From an uncultured Pleurocapsa sp. (GTDB taxonomy: Bacteria; Cyanobacteriota; Cyanobacteriia; Cyanobacteriales; Xenococcaceae): a stretch of 7,807 nucleotides of DNA. The translations under genes were made by a program, and so were the position numbers. Below are positions 6,168 to 7,807 of the stretch, piece after piece. Under the pieces are notes generated by a model. That model made no database searches. It worked only from the letters and a program-made list of their open reading frames with translations, and was not told the DNA's origin. Each line of letters opens with the position of its first letter. Positions within the stretch are counted from its first letter, which is position 1. Location: positions 1 through 7,807 of the forward strand of contig CAKZYI010000568.1 of the NCBI GenBank assembly GCA_937884735.1, written 5' to 3'.

Positions 6168-7025
6168 TTAGTTGCCTGGTGCAATACCAATACTAGCTTC
6201 AATAAATACCTCATAACCGCCCAGATTAAAAGGGATACATAGTTCTCTATAAATTCTTTCGGCAACATTAGTTGCATATTCTAAATGCTCTACATTACTT
6301 AGCAAGATCGCAAATTCATCATTTCCCATACGGGCAATAAAATCATGAGAACGCAAACAATCTTGTAGTCTTCTTGAAACTGCTACTAATAGGCGATCTC
6401 CCAAAATTCTGCCTAAGCTGCTATTGATTACTTTGAAACGATTGATATCAATAAACAGAATCGTAAATTCATAGTTGGGTTGCTGTCTGGCAAAACAAAT
6501 TTCTTGCTCTATATAAGCAAATAGTAAATTATAGTTAGGCAATCCCGTAAGAGTATCGTAATTGGAATCATAGATAATTGAAGAGTTCGATTTTTCGCTA
6601 TTAATCGCAGAAGCATTTCCTAATTCTGCATAAGAATTTTTCATTATCACAGATTCTCTATTATGCAATTCTTGCCAAAGCTCATCGGATACGTCTAGCT
6701 TACTAACAAGAACCTCTAAATTATCTAGGTTTTCTGTACAAGAATCAACCAAAATTGATGGTAACTCTTTTGATGAAACAACTATAGATTCCTGTACGAT
6801 ATATTCTATTTTTGAGCGAATCCAATCTCCTATCAGCGAAATATCATTTAGACGATCTCCTAAAATCTTTTCCGCTGCTGAATTTAGAAATAAACAATTT
6901 TGACTATCATCAAAAATAATAGCCGCATTATCTAAATTATTTAAAAATGATACAGAGCTAGGAGAATAGTCAGTTGTAGCAAACTGACTGAGTTTTCCTG
7001 ATTTAAATTGCATTTCGTAAAACAT
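6168..7025 (-). CDS. Open segment with PAS-like region and non-canonical GGDEF domain (5' fragment of the interrupted gene)
   Basis: The segment gives 285 residues from the ATG at 7025 and ends at TAA 6170-6168. Residues about 28-75 (LDNAAIIFDDSQNCLFLNSAAEKILG) look like the start of a PAS sensor fold, followed by a variable linker to about 150. The GGDEF domain starts at YDTLTGLPNYNLL. It keeps D193 in FIDINRFK and N201, but the signature is MGNDEF (234-238) instead of GGDEF, and NSSLGR replaces the usual NDSLGH. The inhibitory-site motif RxxD is intact as RSHD (225-228), at the correct five-residue spacing. The domain is therefore more likely a ligand-binding or regulatory module than a strong cyclase. 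It ends before its last helix. A second ATG at 7013 is possible; no Shine-Dalgarno sequence is obvious. Confidence 0.6.
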   Translation of the reverse strand: MFYEMQFKSGKLSQFATTDYSPSSVSFLNNLDNAAIIFDDSQNCLFLNSAAEKILGDRLNDISLIGDWIRSKIEYIVQESIVVSSKELPSILVDSCTENLDNLEVLVSKLDVSDELWQELHNRESVIMKNSYAELGNASAINSEKSNSSIIYDSNYDTLTGLPNYNLLFAYIEQEICFARQQPNYEFTILFIDINRFKVINSSLGRILGDRLLVAVSRRLQDCLRSHDFIARMGNDEFAILLSNVEHLEYATNVAERIYRELCIPFNLGGYEVFIEASIGIAPGN

Positions 7026-7199
7026 TGGATTTATGTCAATTAATATATATCGACAGTTTAAAATTCAATTTAGTTAGGTGACTTTATCTATATAGCTTTT
7101 ATTAATTGCAAAATCCTATAGATGAAGTACTTTAGCTAATGAAACTAGTCATAGAGTATTTACAAATTAAGTGAAAAATAAGAGAAAAGCTGTGATGTG

Positions 7200-7214
7200 G
7201 ATCTAGTTTAGATC
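7200..7214. repeat. Small perfect hairpin GATCTA-GTT-TAGATC
   Basis: Six-base arms are exact reverse complements around a 3-nt loop. It lies 16 bp before the A-run of the terminator-like hairpin at 7231-7271. Together they could form the body and terminator of a short plus-strand RNA, but no clear promoter is visible. Confidence 0.5.
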
Positions 7215-7230
7215 GAAGCAATAATTCATT

Positions 7231-7271
7231 AAAAAAACTCAACTTTTAAAAGCTGGGTTTTATGCTTTTTT
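7231..7271. terminator. Bidirectional intrinsic terminator-like hairpin
   Basis: The arms AAAACTCAACTT (7234-7245) and AAGCTGGGTTTT (7250-7261) pair with one G-T wobble and one A-C mismatch around a TTAA loop. On the minus strand the stem runs directly into seven T residues (complement of 7237-7231). On the plus strand six T residues follow after a 4-nt gap (7266-7271). No gene ends here: both neighbours are transcribed away from this region. It may end an unannotated small RNA or a leader transcript, or block readthrough. Confidence 0.55.
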
Positions 7272-7304
7272 AATATAGAAAATAATTTTAATTTAAGTAA
7301 AAAT

Positions 7305-7326
7305 GCTGAAAAAATGCTTTTTTAGC
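7305..7326. repeat. Hairpin with 9-bp stem in the porin upstream region
   Basis: GCTGAAAAA (7305-7313) pairs with TTTTTTAGC (7318-7326) with one G-T wobble, around a loop of four bases (ATGC). On the plus strand it is followed by A residues, so it is not a plus-strand terminator. It is rich in A-T pairs and its role is unknown. Confidence 0.45.
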
Positions 7327-7349
7327 AAAAGTTAATGCTGATTAATACT

Positions 7350-7403
7350 GATAAAAAAAACTTAAAATATTTATCTACAAGTAAAAATATCAGTTTTTTT
7401 ATC
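7350..7403. repeat. Near-perfect inverted repeat in the porin upstream region
   Basis: GATAAAAAAAACT (7350-7362) is the reverse complement of AGTTTTTTTATC (7392-7403) apart from one extra A in the left arm. A 29-nt loop separates them. A shifted pairing, ACTGATA with TATCAGT followed by a T-run, is also possible and would look terminator-like on the plus strand. Function is unknown. Confidence 0.45.
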
Positions 7404-7474
7404 TAGGAAATGTTTCTTTTTTCGTAAAAGTGGGAACTATGGGTAAGTGGTTTTTCAGCTTTTAAAGCTTGAGT

Positions 7475-7480
7475 GAGGAA
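7475..7480 (+). promoter_or_regulatory. Strong ribosome binding site of the porin gene
   Basis: GAGGAA lies 4 nt before the ATG at 7485 and matches the anti-Shine-Dalgarno sequence well. It is the only clear Shine-Dalgarno sequence in the window and fixes this start. A palindrome (7457-7469) lies 5 bp upstream of it. Confidence 0.75.
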
Positions 7481-7484
7481 AAAT

Positions 7485-7807
7485 ATGACAGTAGTTAATT
7501 ATATAGAACAAAAAAACTCATCAGCAGAAAATAAACCTAATTCAAACATATTAAAAAAATTATTAGTTCTCAGTATTAATACTGGCTTAATTATTAGTAC
7601 AGTTGCCTTATTATTAAGTTCAAAAGCAACTAAAACTTATGCTCAGACAGTAGATTATTCTGTCGATAGCAGCTTACTGAATCAAATCGATCGCTATAGT
7701 ACGCCTGAAAATGATGATGCTTTGGGTCAAGTCACCAATATCAATCAGCTAAGAGATGTTTCTCCTACAGACTGGGCTTATGAAGCACTTAGAAGTTTGG
7801 AAGTTCG
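7485..7807 (+). CDS. SLH-domain outer-membrane porin (cyanobacterial iota/OprB-like family), N-terminal fragment
   Basis: An open frame of 107 complete codons runs off the right edge. The N-terminal 23 residues are polar, then K24 and K25 precede a hydrophobic stretch of about 20 residues (26-46). A signal-peptidase-like site TYA-QT follows, with likely cleavage after A53. The mature start is a short spacer rich in acidic residues, leading to TNINQLRDVSPTDWAYEALRSL (85-105). This is the opening of an S-layer homology domain, as found near the N-terminus of cyanobacterial porins, where it anchors the barrel to the cell-wall polymer. The C-terminal barrel is not in the window, so another SLH-bearing envelope protein cannot be excluded. 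The start is fixed by the GAGGAA ribosome site. It is transcribed away from the c-di-GMP gene after a long structured upstream region. Confidence 0.85.
   Translation, partial: MTVVNYIEQKNSSAENKPNSNILKKLLVLSINTGLIISTVALLLSSKATKTYAQTVDYSVDSSLLNQIDRYSTPENDDALGQVTNINQLRDVSPTDWAYEALRSLEV

Larger units (their letters stand above)
4512..7025 (-). pseudogene. PAS-GGDEF-EAL-coiled coil-GGDEF c-di-GMP turnover protein, interrupted by three in-frame stop codons
   Basis: Read from the ATG at 7025-7023 to the TAA at 4514-4512, the minus strand holds one uninterrupted frame of 838 codons. Homology to c-di-GMP enzymes is continuous across three internal stops: codon 286 (TAA, 6170-6168), codon 300 (TAA, 6128-6126) and codon 737 (TGA, 4817-4815). 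Between and after the stops the expected family sequence continues in the same frame: HYTQPENLLRDAE, then AKRHKKSHYQVF leading into EAL, and ARYGGEEFGIILPNT after the last stop. No frameshift is needed. Domains in order are a PAS-like region (about 28-75), GGDEF1 (about 152-310), EAL (about 329-585), coiled coil (about 600-675) and GGDEF2 (about 675-835). Ancestrally this was a cytoplasmic signalling protein. Recent decay by point mutation is the simplest reading. Stop-codon reassignment is unlikely, because both TAA and TGA are involved and menD itself ends in TAA. Confidence 0.82.
7026..7484. other. 459-bp AT-rich divergent intergenic region with multiple inverted repeats
   Basis: The region separates the minus-strand c-di-GMP gene from the plus-strand porin. 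It contains no convincing protein gene; the open stretches are under 12 codons. It holds a small perfect hairpin (7200-7214), a bidirectional terminator-like hairpin (7231-7271), a 9-bp-stem hairpin (7305-7326), a longer inverted repeat (7350-7403) and a short AGCTTT-T-AAAGCT palindrome (7457-7469) just before the porin ribosome site. An 11-bp direct repeat ATGCTTTTTTA occurs at 7262-7272 and 7314-7324. I could not identify a convincing promoter for either flanking gene by eye, because the whole stretch is rich in A and T. Confidence 0.7.

Noticed and set aside
4512..7025. Stop-codon reassignment to explain the three internal stops
   Set aside because: Both TAA and TGA would need reassignment, while menD and menA end normally in TAA and cyanobacteria use the standard bacterial code.
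7042..7068. Promoter for the c-di-GMP gene on the minus strand (TTGAAT to TATATT)
   Set aside because: The spacer is only 15 bp and the -35 match is weak. In DNA this AT-rich such matches are expected by chance.
1..7807. Transposase, integrase, tRNA, rRNA or phage-defence genes
   Set aside because: No motif of these classes was found on either strand by reading the frames and scanning for tRNA-like stems.

Overview
This window looks like chromosomal DNA from a cyanobacterium. It is AT-rich and carries seven copies of the HIP1 palindrome GCGATCGC, a cyanobacterial hallmark. It encodes late and early enzymes of phylloquinone (vitamin K1) synthesis in their cyanobacterial form, and it ends in a cyanobacterial SLH-domain porin. 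I cannot name the genus from the sequence alone; the base composition would suit a coccoid or pleurocapsalean lineage, but that is only an inference.

Layout, left to right. A RidA-family gene enters from the left edge on the minus strand; only its first 25 codons are visible, and its start overlaps the end of menA by 8 bp. menA (minus) and menF-menD (plus) are divergent around a 270-bp intergenic region, which holds a near-consensus promoter for menF and a perfect 18-bp palindrome touching its -35 box. menF and menD are 14 bp apart and very probably one transcript; menD appears to start with TTG. MenF (chorismate to isochorismate) and MenD (isochorismate plus 2-oxoglutarate to SEPHCHC) catalyse the first two steps of naphthoquinone ring formation. 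MenA attaches the phytyl tail near the end, so the locus brackets the pathway that supplies the photosystem I quinone.

menD converges on a minus-strand c-di-GMP gene. The 49 bp between them consists entirely of heptanucleotide tandem repeats, and the stop codons of both genes lie in the repeats. The c-di-GMP gene (4512..7025) is one continuous 838-codon frame encoding PAS-GGDEF-EAL-coiled coil-GGDEF, interrupted by three in-frame stop codons (TAA, TAA, TGA) and no frameshift. The EAL phosphodiesterase domain survives whole in one open segment. The only GGDEF domain with a canonical active site, the C-terminal one, is cut in two.

A 459-bp AT-rich intergenic region follows, divergent between the broken gene and an SLH-domain outer-membrane porin that runs off the right edge. 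It holds a bidirectional terminator-like hairpin with no obvious gene to terminate, several other inverted repeats and a strong Shine-Dalgarno sequence for the porin. I found no clear new defence or mobile system. The most notable items are the multiply interrupted signalling gene, the menF palindrome and promoter, and the orphan terminator.
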